A stretch of 25,175 nt of DNA. Origin: DATLMR01 sp035537555. Its GTDB lineage: Bacteria > Acidobacteriota > Blastocatellia > UBA7656. The translations under genes were made by a program, and so were the position numbers. Every line of letters starts with the position of its first letter. Position 1 is the first letter of the stretch. Location: contig DATLMR010000272.1 of assembly GCA_035537555.1 (NCBI GenBank), forward strand, positions 1-25,175. The letters run 5' to 3'. This document shows, in pieces, positions 7,120 to 14,687 of this stretch. The notes under the pieces are model-generated. The model made no database searches. It worked only from the letters and a program-made list of their open reading frames with translations, and was not told the DNA's origin.

Positions 7120-9573
7120 ATGAAAAGATTGACGGAACCCGCGCGACGGAGCTTTGCGCTCGCGGTGGTCGCTCTATTGTCGAGCTGCCTCCAGTTACTC
7201 GCGCTCAATGGCGCGACGCCTGCCCGGGCGGCGACTCTGCCCCGCGTTCCGGATCTGCCGAGTCGCGGAGGCGGCGACCCGCGGCAGGCGGGCTATACGC
7301 GCCCGCGCAGAGTAGACGAAGGACAGAAAGCCTACCCGGAAGCCGGACCCGTCATTCGCATCGGCCTGATGACCGACGCGGCCACGGTCTCGCTCAATTC
7401 CCCTTCAGGCCTGGCCGTGCGCGTGCCCACCATCGATATTCGAGACAGCCAGAAAATTTCGAGCGGCCGGTTGCGCGCGGAGATTCGCCGCCAGCGCGTC
7501 ACGCCCCAGGCTTCCGCGCTCGGCGCGAATTCAGGCCAGGGCGCGCCCTCTCAAATGAAGCCCGGCCGCCGCACTCAACCCGCAATCTCGAAACCGGGCA
7601 GGCAAATAGAGCGCAAGGTCAGCGCGGAGGAAGATGACAGGGTGTCGCGCGTCGTAGCTTTCGACGCGGACAGGATGGTCGCGTCGAGCGAGACCGTGCT
7701 GATCGTCGCGCCCGCGCCCGACGCCGAAGCCCGGTCGCGCGACGAGCAGGAAGGTGTCACGAACGAGCCGGCCGGCAATCAGAACGGCGATCGATCGAAG
7801 AGGGCCGCCTTCGTTCGCGTGGGCGATAAGGATTATCGAGGAGAGATACACCTATTGCTCAACGAGCGGGGGCGCATCAACGTCGTCAACGTCGTGCCGC
7901 TCGAAGAGTACCTGCGCGGGGTCGTGCCGCTGGAGCTGTCGCCCGGGGCCTACCCCCAGATGGAAGCCTTGAAGGCGCAGGCGGTCGCCGCCCGCACCTA
8001 TGCCCTGTCACACCGGAACCGTTTTCAACGCGAAGGCTTCGACCTCACGAGCGACGCGCGCTCGCAAGTCTACGGAGGCCTCTCCGCGGAGCAGGCTATG
8101 ACCAATCGCGCGGTCGAGGAGACCCGCGGAATAATCGCCGTCTACAAGGGAGAAGACGGAACGGAAGAGCCCATCGAGGCGCTCTACACGTCGAACTGCG
8201 GCGGGAGGACCGAAAACAACGAATCGATATTTCTCACGCGGCCCCTGCCCTATCTCCGCTCGGTCGAGTGCGCGCCCGACCGGAAGCTTGAGGGAATGAA
8301 GCGCGAGCTCGTTTCGGCCGTCTCGGCCGAGTCGCTCACAGGCCCGGACGGTCGCGCGCTCGGGCGCGAAGTCGCCTTGCTCGAAGTGCTCGGCTTCAAT
8401 CTGCCCCGCCGGTTGACCAGCCAGTATCTGCGGGGCTCGATCGAGCAGGACGAAGCGCAAAGCTGGATCGAGTATATGTCGCGAATGGCCCGGCCCGAGA
8501 GGCTGCCCGCTCCGCGAGCCGACATCACGAGACTGCCGGGCTTCGCCTCGTTGCTCGCCACGGCTCTTTACGGAGAAGGGCGCGCGCGGCTGATGCTCAC
8601 GGCAACGGATGTCGATTACCTGCTCGCCGGGCTCGACGAGCAGCAGCTTCCTCCCGAGACTCGCGCAGGGATAGCGATGCTCCTGAAGAATGGAGTAATC
8701 AGGCTCCCAGGCGACGGCCGCCTGAGCTCGCGCATGCCCGTCACGCGCGCTTATGCCATTGAGACCATAGCGCGCGCTCTCTTCGCCGGATTCGACGGCG
8801 CGAAGCCGAAGGTCCTTAAAGCGATCGCGCGGCCCGCGGAGAACAACCGCCTGATCGTCGCCTCAGGCAGGCAGGTGAAGCCCGAAGCGCGGCCTCAGAA
8901 TTCGCATCTCACCAGGCTCTCCGCGATCAAAGAGTCCGAGAAGGAGGCCTCGACCGTGAGCCGGAGGTCCCCGGCTTCTAAAGAGATGCTCGACGAGTTC
9001 GAGATAGAGAGGGGCGCGTGGCTTTTTCGCAAGCTCGGCGGCGAGAGCTATAGAGTCGATCGCCTGACGATCATCGGAGGCGAGCGCATCAGCTTTCACG
9101 TGAATGAAGCGGGGCGCGTGGACTTTCTCGAAGCCGAGCCTTCCGAAAGCGGTGCGTCGAGCGACCGTTTCAGCAGCACGAGCCGGTGGCAGGAACGCGT
9201 CACCCTCTCCGAGCTCAAGGAGCGACTCGCCCGCGCCCGCGTCAGCGTCGGCGATATAGAGGACCTCGCGCCGGTCGTTTACGGCCCCTCGAACAGGGTC
9301 CTGGAGCTTGAGGTCACGGGAAGCCGGGCCGGGACCCGCCTGCGCGGGCAACAGATTCGCAACGCTCTGGGGCTGAAGGAGAACCTCTTCGTGATCGACA
9401 AGGAACGCGATGAAGAGGGCCGTGTAGTCGCCTTCGTCTTCACCGGAAAAGGCTGGGGCCACGGTGTCGGCATGTGCCAGAACGGCGCTTTCGGACTCGC
9501 GAAAGAAGGGTACTCTTACCCGGAGATCCTGCAAAAGTACTACACGGGTATCAAGCTGCAAAAAGCGTATTGA
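7120..9573 (+). CDS. SpoIID/LytB-domain protein with SLH-like insertion
   Basis: An 817-residue exported protein with a signal peptide (hydrophobic stretch about 12-30, ending NGATPARA). SpoIID proteins are lytic transglycosylases acting on stripped peptidoglycan, and LytB relatives enhance amidases. The domain is present in pieces. An N-terminal strand set VIRIGLMTDAATVSL (about 77-92) comes first. The core begins VVPLEEYLRGVVPLE, with E272 in the catalytic-Glu position, then EALKAQAVAARTYAL and SNCGGRTENNES with C360. The C-terminal part is RVLELEVTGSRAGTRLRG and the signature GKGWGHGVGMCQNGAFG (about 776-792). Between about 390 and 725 lies an insertion that includes an SLH-like segment (about 510-560) ending PVTRAYAIETIARAL. 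Usual SpoIID domains are about 300-350 residues. It starts six bases after the TonB-like gene with no clear ribosome-binding site, consistent with translational coupling. Confidence 0.9.
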   Translation: MKRLTEPARRSFALAVVALLSSCLQLLALNGATPARAATLPRVPDLPSRGGGDPRQAGYTRPRRVDEGQKAYPEAGPVIRIGLMTDAATVSLNSPSGLAVRVPTIDIRDSQKISSGRLRAEIRRQRVTPQASALGANSGQGAPSQMKPGRRTQPAISKPGRQIERKVSAEEDDRVSRVVAFDADRMVASSETVLIVAPAPDAEARSRDEQEGVTNEPAGNQNGDRSKRAAFVRVGDKDYRGEIHLLLNERGRINVVNVVPLEEYLRGVVPLELSPGAYPQMEALKAQAVAARTYALSHRNRFQREGFDLTSDARSQVYGGLSAEQAMTNRAVEETRGIIAVYKGEDGTEEPIEALYTSNCGGRTENNESIFLTRPLPYLRSVECAPDRKLEGMKRELVSAVSAESLTGPDGRALGREVALLEVLGFNLPRRLTSQYLRGSIEQDEAQSWIEYMSRMARPERLPAPRADITRLPGFASLLATALYGEGRARLMLTATDVDYLLAGLDEQQLPPETRAGIAMLLKNGVIRLPGDGRLSSRMPVTRAYAIETIARALFAGFDGAKPKVLKAIARPAENNRLIVASGRQVKPEARPQNSHLTRLSAIKESEKEASTVSRRSPASKEMLDEFEIERGAWLFRKLGGESYRVDRLTIIGGERISFHVNEAGRVDFLEAEPSESGASSDRFSSTSRWQERVTLSELKERLARARVSVGDIEDLAPVVYGPSNRVLELEVTGSRAGTRLRGQQIRNALGLKENLFVIDKERDEEGRVVAFVFTGKGWGHGVGMCQNGAFGLAKEGYSYPEILQKYYTGIKLQKAY

Positions 9574-9602
9574 AGGGCCGGGACCATCGAGTGGCCCCCG
9601 GG

Positions 9603-9628
9603 CGAATAGAAAGCGCGAATAGAAAGCG
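9603..9628 (+). repeat. 13-base tandem duplication before OMP start
   Basis: CGAATAGAAAGCG occurs twice head-to-tail (9603-9615 and 9616-9628), ending eleven bases before the ATG of the beta-barrel gene. Both copies contain the purine-rich GAAAGCG that could act as a weak ribosome-binding site. Confidence 0.6.
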
Positions 9629-9638
9629 AGATTATTTC

Positions 9639-10172
9639 ATGCGAAAGATGCTCATGTTTGCGGCGGTGATACTGGCGGCAGCCATTTCGGTCAGGGCGCA
9701 GGACGGATATCCTACCAATGAGATATTCGGCGGATACTCTTACCTCAGCTCCGAAACGGGATTCGACAGGGACAGCCTGCACGGCTGGGGCCTCGGCTTC
9801 TCCGTCAACCCCAGCTCAAGATGGGGCGTGATCGCCGAGTTCAGCGGCCACTACGGAAAGACGGAATTATCAGGCAGCAAATTCGACATCAGCACGACCA
9901 CGTTCCTGTTCGGCCCCCGGGTGTCCGCGCGCGGCAAAACCGCAACCGCCTTCGGGCACGTGCTCCTGGGCGGAGCGAAATCCAGGTTTGAAGGCTCTTC
10001 GCTGAACACCAGGTTTGCAATGGCCGTGGGCGGAGGCGTGGATGTCAACCTGAGCAGACGCTTCGCCCTGCGCGCCGTGCAGGCCGATTACCTGCCCATT
10101 CGCGCAGACGGAGAGTGGCAGCATAATCTCAGGCTACAGTCGGGCCTCGTCTTCAGGTTCGGCGGAAATTAG
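9639..10172 (+). CDS. Small outer-membrane beta-barrel protein
   Basis: A 177-residue exported protein. The start at 9639 is chosen because it opens a clean signal peptide (MRKMLMFAAVILAAAISVRAQ, cleaved near residue 20), whereas the in-frame upstream codons overlap the end of the SpoIID gene and encode a charged stretch. The mature part has alternating hydrophobic strands such as NEIFGGYSYL, GWGLGFSVN, WGVIAEFSGHYG, TFLFGPRVSA, FGHVLLGGA, FAMAVGGGVDVNL and the last strand RLQSGLVFRFGGN. This fits an eight-stranded barrel of the OmpA/OmpX-like (OMP_b-brl) type. The receptor or anchor role is unknown. It lies 65 bases after the SpoIID gene and may belong to the same operon. Confidence 0.8.
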   Translation: MRKMLMFAAVILAAAISVRAQDGYPTNEIFGGYSYLSSETGFDRDSLHGWGLGFSVNPSSRWGVIAEFSGHYGKTELSGSKFDISTTTFLFGPRVSARGKTATAFGHVLLGGAKSRFEGSSLNTRFAMAVGGGVDVNLSRRFALRAVQADYLPIRADGEWQHNLRLQSGLVFRFGGN

Positions 10173-10277
10173 AGCCGTCGCGACGCTGCCGATCCAATAA
10201 ACTTCAGGCCTGCCGGGACGGAAATCCTCTTCGATTCCGCCCACTCCGCGCCCCTGAAACCCGACAAGACCGGATAC

Positions 10278-10306
10278 TTGACATCGAGTAACGATAATTA
10301 TATAAA
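10278..10306 (+). promoter_or_regulatory. Strong sigma-70 promoter of receptor gene
   Basis: TTGACA (10278-10283) is separated by 17 bases from TATAAA (10301-10306). Predicted start near 10313 gives a leader of about 115 bases to the ATG at 10429. The spacer and -10 contain GATAATTATATAA, which resembles part of a Fur box (10 of 19 positions against the classical consensus, 10293-10311). Fur control is only a possibility. Confidence 0.65.
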
Positions 10307-10428
10307 CAGGGCGGCCAGGGGTTCTCCCAAGAGTTATCAGCTTCTTCATCGACGCAATTAAAGAGTCTTGTAGTGCTAAGGATCTCTTCGGATGCTAGCT
10401 GTGGAATCCCGGTTGCGGCCTGAACGAG

Positions 10429-13239
10429 ATGACATACCATTCAAAGAGCCTCGCACTCATCCTCTTCCTGCTCGCGGCGGGGTTCGCACGCGCGTCAGCG
10501 CAAGCGGGCGTCTCGGTGGCCGGGACGGTCTACGATCAGAACGGCGCGATCATCTCCGGCGCGACCGTCAGGGCGCTCAACATCTTCAGCGGAAGAGAGA
10601 GAGAGACGAGGACCGATTCCGGGGGGAGATACGAGCTGGCGGGGCTTCATCCCGGGCTCTATCGCGTCGCGGCATCGAGCGAGGGCTTCGCCACCGCCGC
10701 CAGGAGCATAAGCCTGCGAGACGCGGGCTATCTGACTCAGAATTTTTCGCTTTCGCCCGGGCGGATCGAGGATGCAATCACGGTCACGGCGGGCAAGGGG
10801 AGCGCCCGCGTCGCCGCGGAGACTCCCCAGCCGATCGTCATAATCGACGCGCTCGACATAGAGAAGAGACGCCCCTCCTCCACGCTCCAGGCGATCGAAA
10901 CGACGCCGAACCTGGGCCAGGTGGGCGCGAACCCCGTCTCGGAGCGCCCGAGGCTTCGCGGGCTTACGTCCAACAGGCTGCTGCTCGTCATCGACGGCGA
11001 GCGACTCAACAACGTTCGCAGCGATCCGCTGTCGGGCGTCTCTCCGGGCATAATCGACGTGACGGAGCTGCAATCGGCGGAAGTGGTCAGCGGCGCGGGG
11101 TCGAGCCTTTACGGCTCCGACGCGCTCGCGGGCACGATCAACCTGATCACGCGGCAGCCCGCGCAGGTTTACGAGGGCCGGTATATCGGGCTCCGATTCG
11201 ACGGGGACCTGCGCACTAACGGAATGTTCAGGCGCGGCTCGACGACTTTCAATTTCAGCGCGCCGCGGATGGCCTTGCGGCTGGGCGGCTCGCTCTTTCG
11301 CCTGGGCGACTACACGGCGGGCGACGCGCCGATTTCGCTCGAAGAGGTCGTGAGGCTCGGCAGGTTCGCAAACGAGATGGGAAACGCGGCGGGCAGTAAT
11401 GTCGCCCGCACCTACTCGGTCTGGAGCCTCCCGGGCGGCGCGGAGATCCCGAACGGCAGGGCGCGCGGGTTCAACGATCAGGTCGACGTGTGGCTCTTTC
11501 CTTCCTCGAACCACAGCCTGCGCTATCGACAGCTCAACAGCCAGCACAAAGAGATCGGCTTCCCGTTCATCGCGCCTCCGTTCGAGCCCCGCGAGCAGTT
11601 CAACGGGTTCCGGCGGCTCGACAGGTACGGGGCGAGATACGAAGGGCGAGAGGTAAGCCCGTGGCTGCAAAGGCTGGCGGGCGGATTTTACAGGCAGAAG
11701 TACTCCTTCCCGGATAACAACGTCGTCTCTACGATCGACGCGGGCAGCAGCTGGGAGATTGTCGATGAGGCCGAATCGGGGGAAGAAGCCGTCCCCGTGC
11801 TGACGGGCAATCCTTCCACCTTCTCGCCCGGCAGCTTCACTGAGGGCAAGAGCTCGGTGACTTCTTACGGGGCGGACCTTCAGGCGACGCTCGCGCGCGG
11901 GACCGGGGCCGCTCTCACGTCGGGGCTCGTCTATCTGCGCGACTCTTCCAGGGACGAGTTCTCTCGCCTCGACCTCTCCGGCCAGGCGTCGCGGCCGTCG
12001 GCGACGGTCGCGGGCAGGGCGAGCAACCCCGATTCGATCTACGAAAACTTCGGCTGGTTCAACCTGATCGAGTACGAGCCCGCGCGGTGGCTTCGACTGA
12101 GTGGAGGGTTCCGGCTCGATAACTGGAAGAGCGAGGCCATGATCACGAGAGGCTTCCCGCTCGACACGGAGAGAGCGATCCTCGACGCGTCGCTTGACGC
12201 GCTCTCCGAGAGCCCCGGCTCTATAAACCTGGAAGGGCTCAAAGGGATAGACGGGCTGGTCTCAGGAAGAGCCGGGATAAGCACGAGCACGACCATAGCG
12301 ACCGGAAACGCCGGCGCGGTCGTTCGCCTTCGCGGAGGCTTCAATCCCTATTTTCGCATCGGGAACAGCTATCGAGAGCCGGGCATCACGGAGCGATACA
12401 TCCTCAGAGATTTCGGCGATCCCACGTTCAGCGTGCTGCTCGTATCGAACACCGCCTTGAAGCCCGAGCGCGGCCTCAGTTACGACGCGGGGATCAAGGT
12501 GCAGCGCGATAACTGGAGCGGCTCGCTCGGGTACTTCCGAAACAACCTGAAGGATTTTCTGCGGCCCGCCTTCTCCGACGCGCTCTTCGTCGCGGCCGAC
12601 CCGGAGCGCGGGCTCGAGCCGATCTCGCCGTTCTTTCCCTTTCACGGGGTGCTCTACGTACAGCGCACGAACACGGCGCGTGCGCGCATTCAGGGCGTGG
12701 AGGCGGCCTGTGATTTCAACTTCTCTCTCGGAGGCAACGGGGCGGTCACGCCGTTCGCGACCGTAGGATGGCTGAAGGGCTCGGACCTCACGCCGGACCC
12801 TGACGCTTTGATGCTGATCAGACGATTCTATAACTCGGGCGATACTCCCGTGCGCCTGGAAGGATCCGAGGGCGACGTGCCGCTCACGGGAATCACGCCG
12901 TTTCGCGGCATCTTCGGCGCGCGCTACGGCAGCCGCGAGGGCGCGTGGTTCGGCGAGTACCAGGCGCGCTACCAGGCGCGAGTCAGGCGCGCGGACCCGC
13001 TCGACCTGACGGCAGCGATCTCGACTCAGTACGGCACGCTCGCAAGCTTGAATTCGTTTTCGACGCACTCTCTGCGCCTCAGCTATACGCGACGGAAGGA
13101 AGATCACCGGACCGTATTCACCTTCGGGATCGAGAACCTGACGAACCGGCTCTACTTCGAGCATTTTCAGACCGCGCCCGCGCCGGGTCGATCTTTCGTC
13201 TTCGGCGTCACGCTCGATATATCTAAGGCGAGATTTTAA
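10429..13239 (+). CDS. TonB-dependent receptor with CarboxypepD_reg-like N-domain
   Basis: A 936-residue outer-membrane receptor that would take up a scarce ligand using TonB energy. There is a signal peptide (cleavage near ARASA-Q, residue 24). Residues about 27-105 form a carboxypeptidase-regulatory-like beta sandwich (VSVAGTVYDQNGAIISGATV, then DSGGRYELAGLHPGLYRV). DAITVTA at 115-121 resembles a TonB box. The plug (about 130-245) includes RLRGLTSNRLLLVIDGERLN, VVSGAGSSLYGSDALAGTIN and LITRQP. The remaining ~690 residues are barrel strands, with FTFGIENLTNRLYFEH near the end and a terminal phenylalanine suited to Bam assembly. The ligand is not evident; siderophores, cobalamin or glycans are all possible. 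It has its own strong promoter, with the VTT gene 19 bases downstream. Confidence 0.93.
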   Translation: MTYHSKSLALILFLLAAGFARASAQAGVSVAGTVYDQNGAIISGATVRALNIFSGRERETRTDSGGRYELAGLHPGLYRVAASSEGFATAARSISLRDAGYLTQNFSLSPGRIEDAITVTAGKGSARVAAETPQPIVIIDALDIEKRRPSSTLQAIETTPNLGQVGANPVSERPRLRGLTSNRLLLVIDGERLNNVRSDPLSGVSPGIIDVTELQSAEVVSGAGSSLYGSDALAGTINLITRQPAQVYEGRYIGLRFDGDLRTNGMFRRGSTTFNFSAPRMALRLGGSLFRLGDYTAGDAPISLEEVVRLGRFANEMGNAAGSNVARTYSVWSLPGGAEIPNGRARGFNDQVDVWLFPSSNHSLRYRQLNSQHKEIGFPFIAPPFEPREQFNGFRRLDRYGARYEGREVSPWLQRLAGGFYRQKYSFPDNNVVSTIDAGSSWEIVDEAESGEEAVPVLTGNPSTFSPGSFTEGKSSVTSYGADLQATLARGTGAALTSGLVYLRDSSRDEFSRLDLSGQASRPSATVAGRASNPDSIYENFGWFNLIEYEPARWLRLSGGFRLDNWKSEAMITRGFPLDTERAILDASLDALSESPGSINLEGLKGIDGLVSGRAGISTSTTIATGNAGAVVRLRGGFNPYFRIGNSYREPGITERYILRDFGDPTFSVLLVSNTALKPERGLSYDAGIKVQRDNWSGSLGYFRNNLKDFLRPAFSDALFVAADPERGLEPISPFFPFHGVLYVQRTNTARARIQGVEAACDFNFSLGGNGAVTPFATVGWLKGSDLTPDPDALMLIRRFYNSGDTPVRLEGSEGDVPLTGITPFRGIFGARYGSREGAWFGEYQARYQARVRRADPLDLTAAISTQYGTLASLNSFSTHSLRLSYTRRKEDHRTVFTFGIENLTNRLYFEHFQTAPAPGRSFVFGVTLDISKARF

Positions 13240-13258
13240 GACCGCCCAGGCCCGGCAT

Positions 13259-13942
13259 ATGAAGAGATACCTGATACTGACCGGGATAATGGCCTCATTT
13301 TTTCTCGTCCTGTTTCTGCTCGCCGAGGCATTCCAGGTCCCTCTGCTTACCGACCCGTCGCGCTGGATGGAGGGCGGAGGGGCGACGGCGGCTCTGGTCG
13401 GGGTCGGTCTGCTCGTAGCGGACGTGGCGCTGCCGGTGCCTTCCAGCTTGATAATGATCGCCCACGGAGCGCTGTTCGGAGTGATGGCGGGAAGCTGCCT
13501 CTCGCTCATCGGAAGCGTGGGCGCGGCTCTTACGGCGTTCGCTTTGGGAAGGCGCGGCGGCCCGCTCCTGGAGCGGCTCGTGCCCGGGAACGAGAGAGCG
13601 CGCGCGAACCGGTTGCTCGACAAATGGGGGGCGCTCGCAATCATCATAACTCGCCCGGTGCCGATACTCGCGGAGACCGTAGCGATTCTGGCCGGCACGT
13701 CTCCGCTCGGATGGGGGCGGATGGTCGCGGCTTCAGTCGCGGGCTCCCTGCCCGCCGCCGTGCTTTATGCCCTGGCGGGTGCCGTGGCGGCAAGCTTCCG
13801 GAACGGCGTTTTGATGTTTGCCCTGGTGCTGGCCGTAGCCGGGCTTTTCTGGGGGGCGGGCCGGTACCTGGAACCATTACTGCTCGGGAGCGGGAAGCGG
13901 CCTTCCCGTCCGGGCGGGTCGGGCCCGCCGTCCGATCGATAG
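13259..13942 (+). CDS. VTT/DedA-type membrane protein
   Basis: A 227-residue polytopic inner-membrane protein of the VTT (SNARE-associated, DedA/TMEM41) family. Members of this family include lipid scramblases and flippases, for example of undecaprenyl phosphate or phosphatidylethanolamine. Visible family features are the re-entrant loop LPVPSSLIMIAHGALFG, a small-residue helix SLIGSVGAALTAFALGRRGG, a basic amphipathic stretch and the TRPVPILAETVAILAG segment with R132, followed by SVAGSLPAAVLYALAGAV. Five to six membrane segments are likely. It starts 19 bases after the receptor gene and is followed after 30 bases by the muramidase, so co-transcription with both is likely. Lipid-carrier recycling would suit a neighbourhood of wall enzymes, but that link is an inference. 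Confidence 0.82.
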   Translation: MKRYLILTGIMASFFLVLFLLAEAFQVPLLTDPSRWMEGGGATAALVGVGLLVADVALPVPSSLIMIAHGALFGVMAGSCLSLIGSVGAALTAFALGRRGGPLLERLVPGNERARANRLLDKWGALAIIITRPVPILAETVAILAGTSPLGWGRMVAASVAGSLPAAVLYALAGAVAASFRNGVLMFALVLAVAGLFWGAGRYLEPLLLGSGKRPSRPGGSGPPSDR

Positions 13943-13972
13943 GACTGATATAAAACTACCAAGGAGATAAAG

Positions 13973-14614
13973 ATGTCGGCGACACAACCGGATGCGACAG
14001 GGATAGACGTTTCTCATTTTCAGGGCGCGGTGAATTGGGACGAGGTCGCGAGCGCGGGAAGCTCCTTCGCTTTTACGAAAGCGACCGAGGGCCTCTACAC
14101 CGTCGATGCGATGTTCGCCGCGAACTGGCCCGCCATGAAAGACGCGGGGCTCTTGCGCGGCGCTTATCACTTCTTCCACGCGAGCGAGGACGCGACTGCC
14201 CAGGCGAATCACTTCATGGCGACCGTTCAGCTTCAGCCCGGAGACCTGCCTCCCGTCCTCGACGTGGAATCGGGCGGCCTCGACGGGGTGAGCAGCTCAA
14301 GCCTCGTCGAAGGCATGACGACGTGGCTCGAGCTCGTGGAACAAAGGACGGGCTTCACTCCGATGCTGTACGTCAGCCCGTCTTTCGCGAACGAATACCT
14401 CGAATCGAAGTTCGGAGCTTACCCGCTCTGGGTCGCCGAGTACGGAGTCGCCCAACCCAGAACCGCGAACGGGTGGGAAACCTGGACCTTCTGGCAGCAT
14501 TCGCAAAGCGGCACGATCAGCGGCGTGAACGGCACGGTCGATCTCGATACTTTCACCGGCCCGGCAGTCAGACTGCAAGCGTTCGCGAATCCCATGCCCG
14601 CGAACGTGTCATAG
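13973..14614 (+). CDS. GH25 muramidase without signal peptide
   Basis: A 213-residue protein that is almost wholly a glycoside hydrolase family 25 domain, which cleaves the MurNAc-GlcNAc bond of peptidoglycan. Key features are GIDVSHFQGAVNWDEV with D12, FAFTKATEG, GAYHFFHASEDA, and PPVLDVES with the catalytic pair D97-x-E99. FTPMLYVSPSFANEYL, PLWVAEYGV, the WTFWQHSQSGTISG strand and GTVDLDTF complete the fold. Only ten polar residues precede the domain, so there is no signal peptide or lipobox, unlike most exported lysozymes and like phage endolysins or injected effectors. A strong AAGGAG precedes the ATG. It lies between the VTT gene and a lipase and is probably co-transcribed. Confidence 0.9.
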   Translation: MSATQPDATGIDVSHFQGAVNWDEVASAGSSFAFTKATEGLYTVDAMFAANWPAMKDAGLLRGAYHFFHASEDATAQANHFMATVQLQPGDLPPVLDVESGGLDGVSSSSLVEGMTTWLELVEQRTGFTPMLYVSPSFANEYLESKFGAYPLWVAEYGVAQPRTANGWETWTFWQHSQSGTISGVNGTVDLDTFTGPAVRLQAFANPMPANVS

Positions 14615-14687
14615 GCCCGCTCCTCGGAGCGCGCCGCTTTCACTTATGGAATTCGATTCCGAGACCGATTGCAAAAAGGAGTTTCTC

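Noticed and set aside
9474..9638. Longer N-terminal version of the beta-barrel protein
   Set aside because: It would overlap the end of the SpoIID gene by 100 bases and put a charged stretch before a good signal peptide. The ATG at 9639 fits better.
10313..10428. Possible riboswitch (for example cobalamin) in the receptor leader
   Set aside because: I looked for conserved boxes such as a B12-box-like GCCACTG and for strong stems and found none beyond a loose AAGAG/CTCTT pairing.
12262..13698. A 478-codon minus-strand frame across the receptor and VTT genes
   Set aside because: It overlaps two well-supported plus-strand genes and is Arg-rich with no recognisable fold.
14646..14687. Upstream ATG for the lipase
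   Set aside because: It has no ribosome-binding site, whereas the ATG at 14688 has AAAAAGGAG at ideal spacing.
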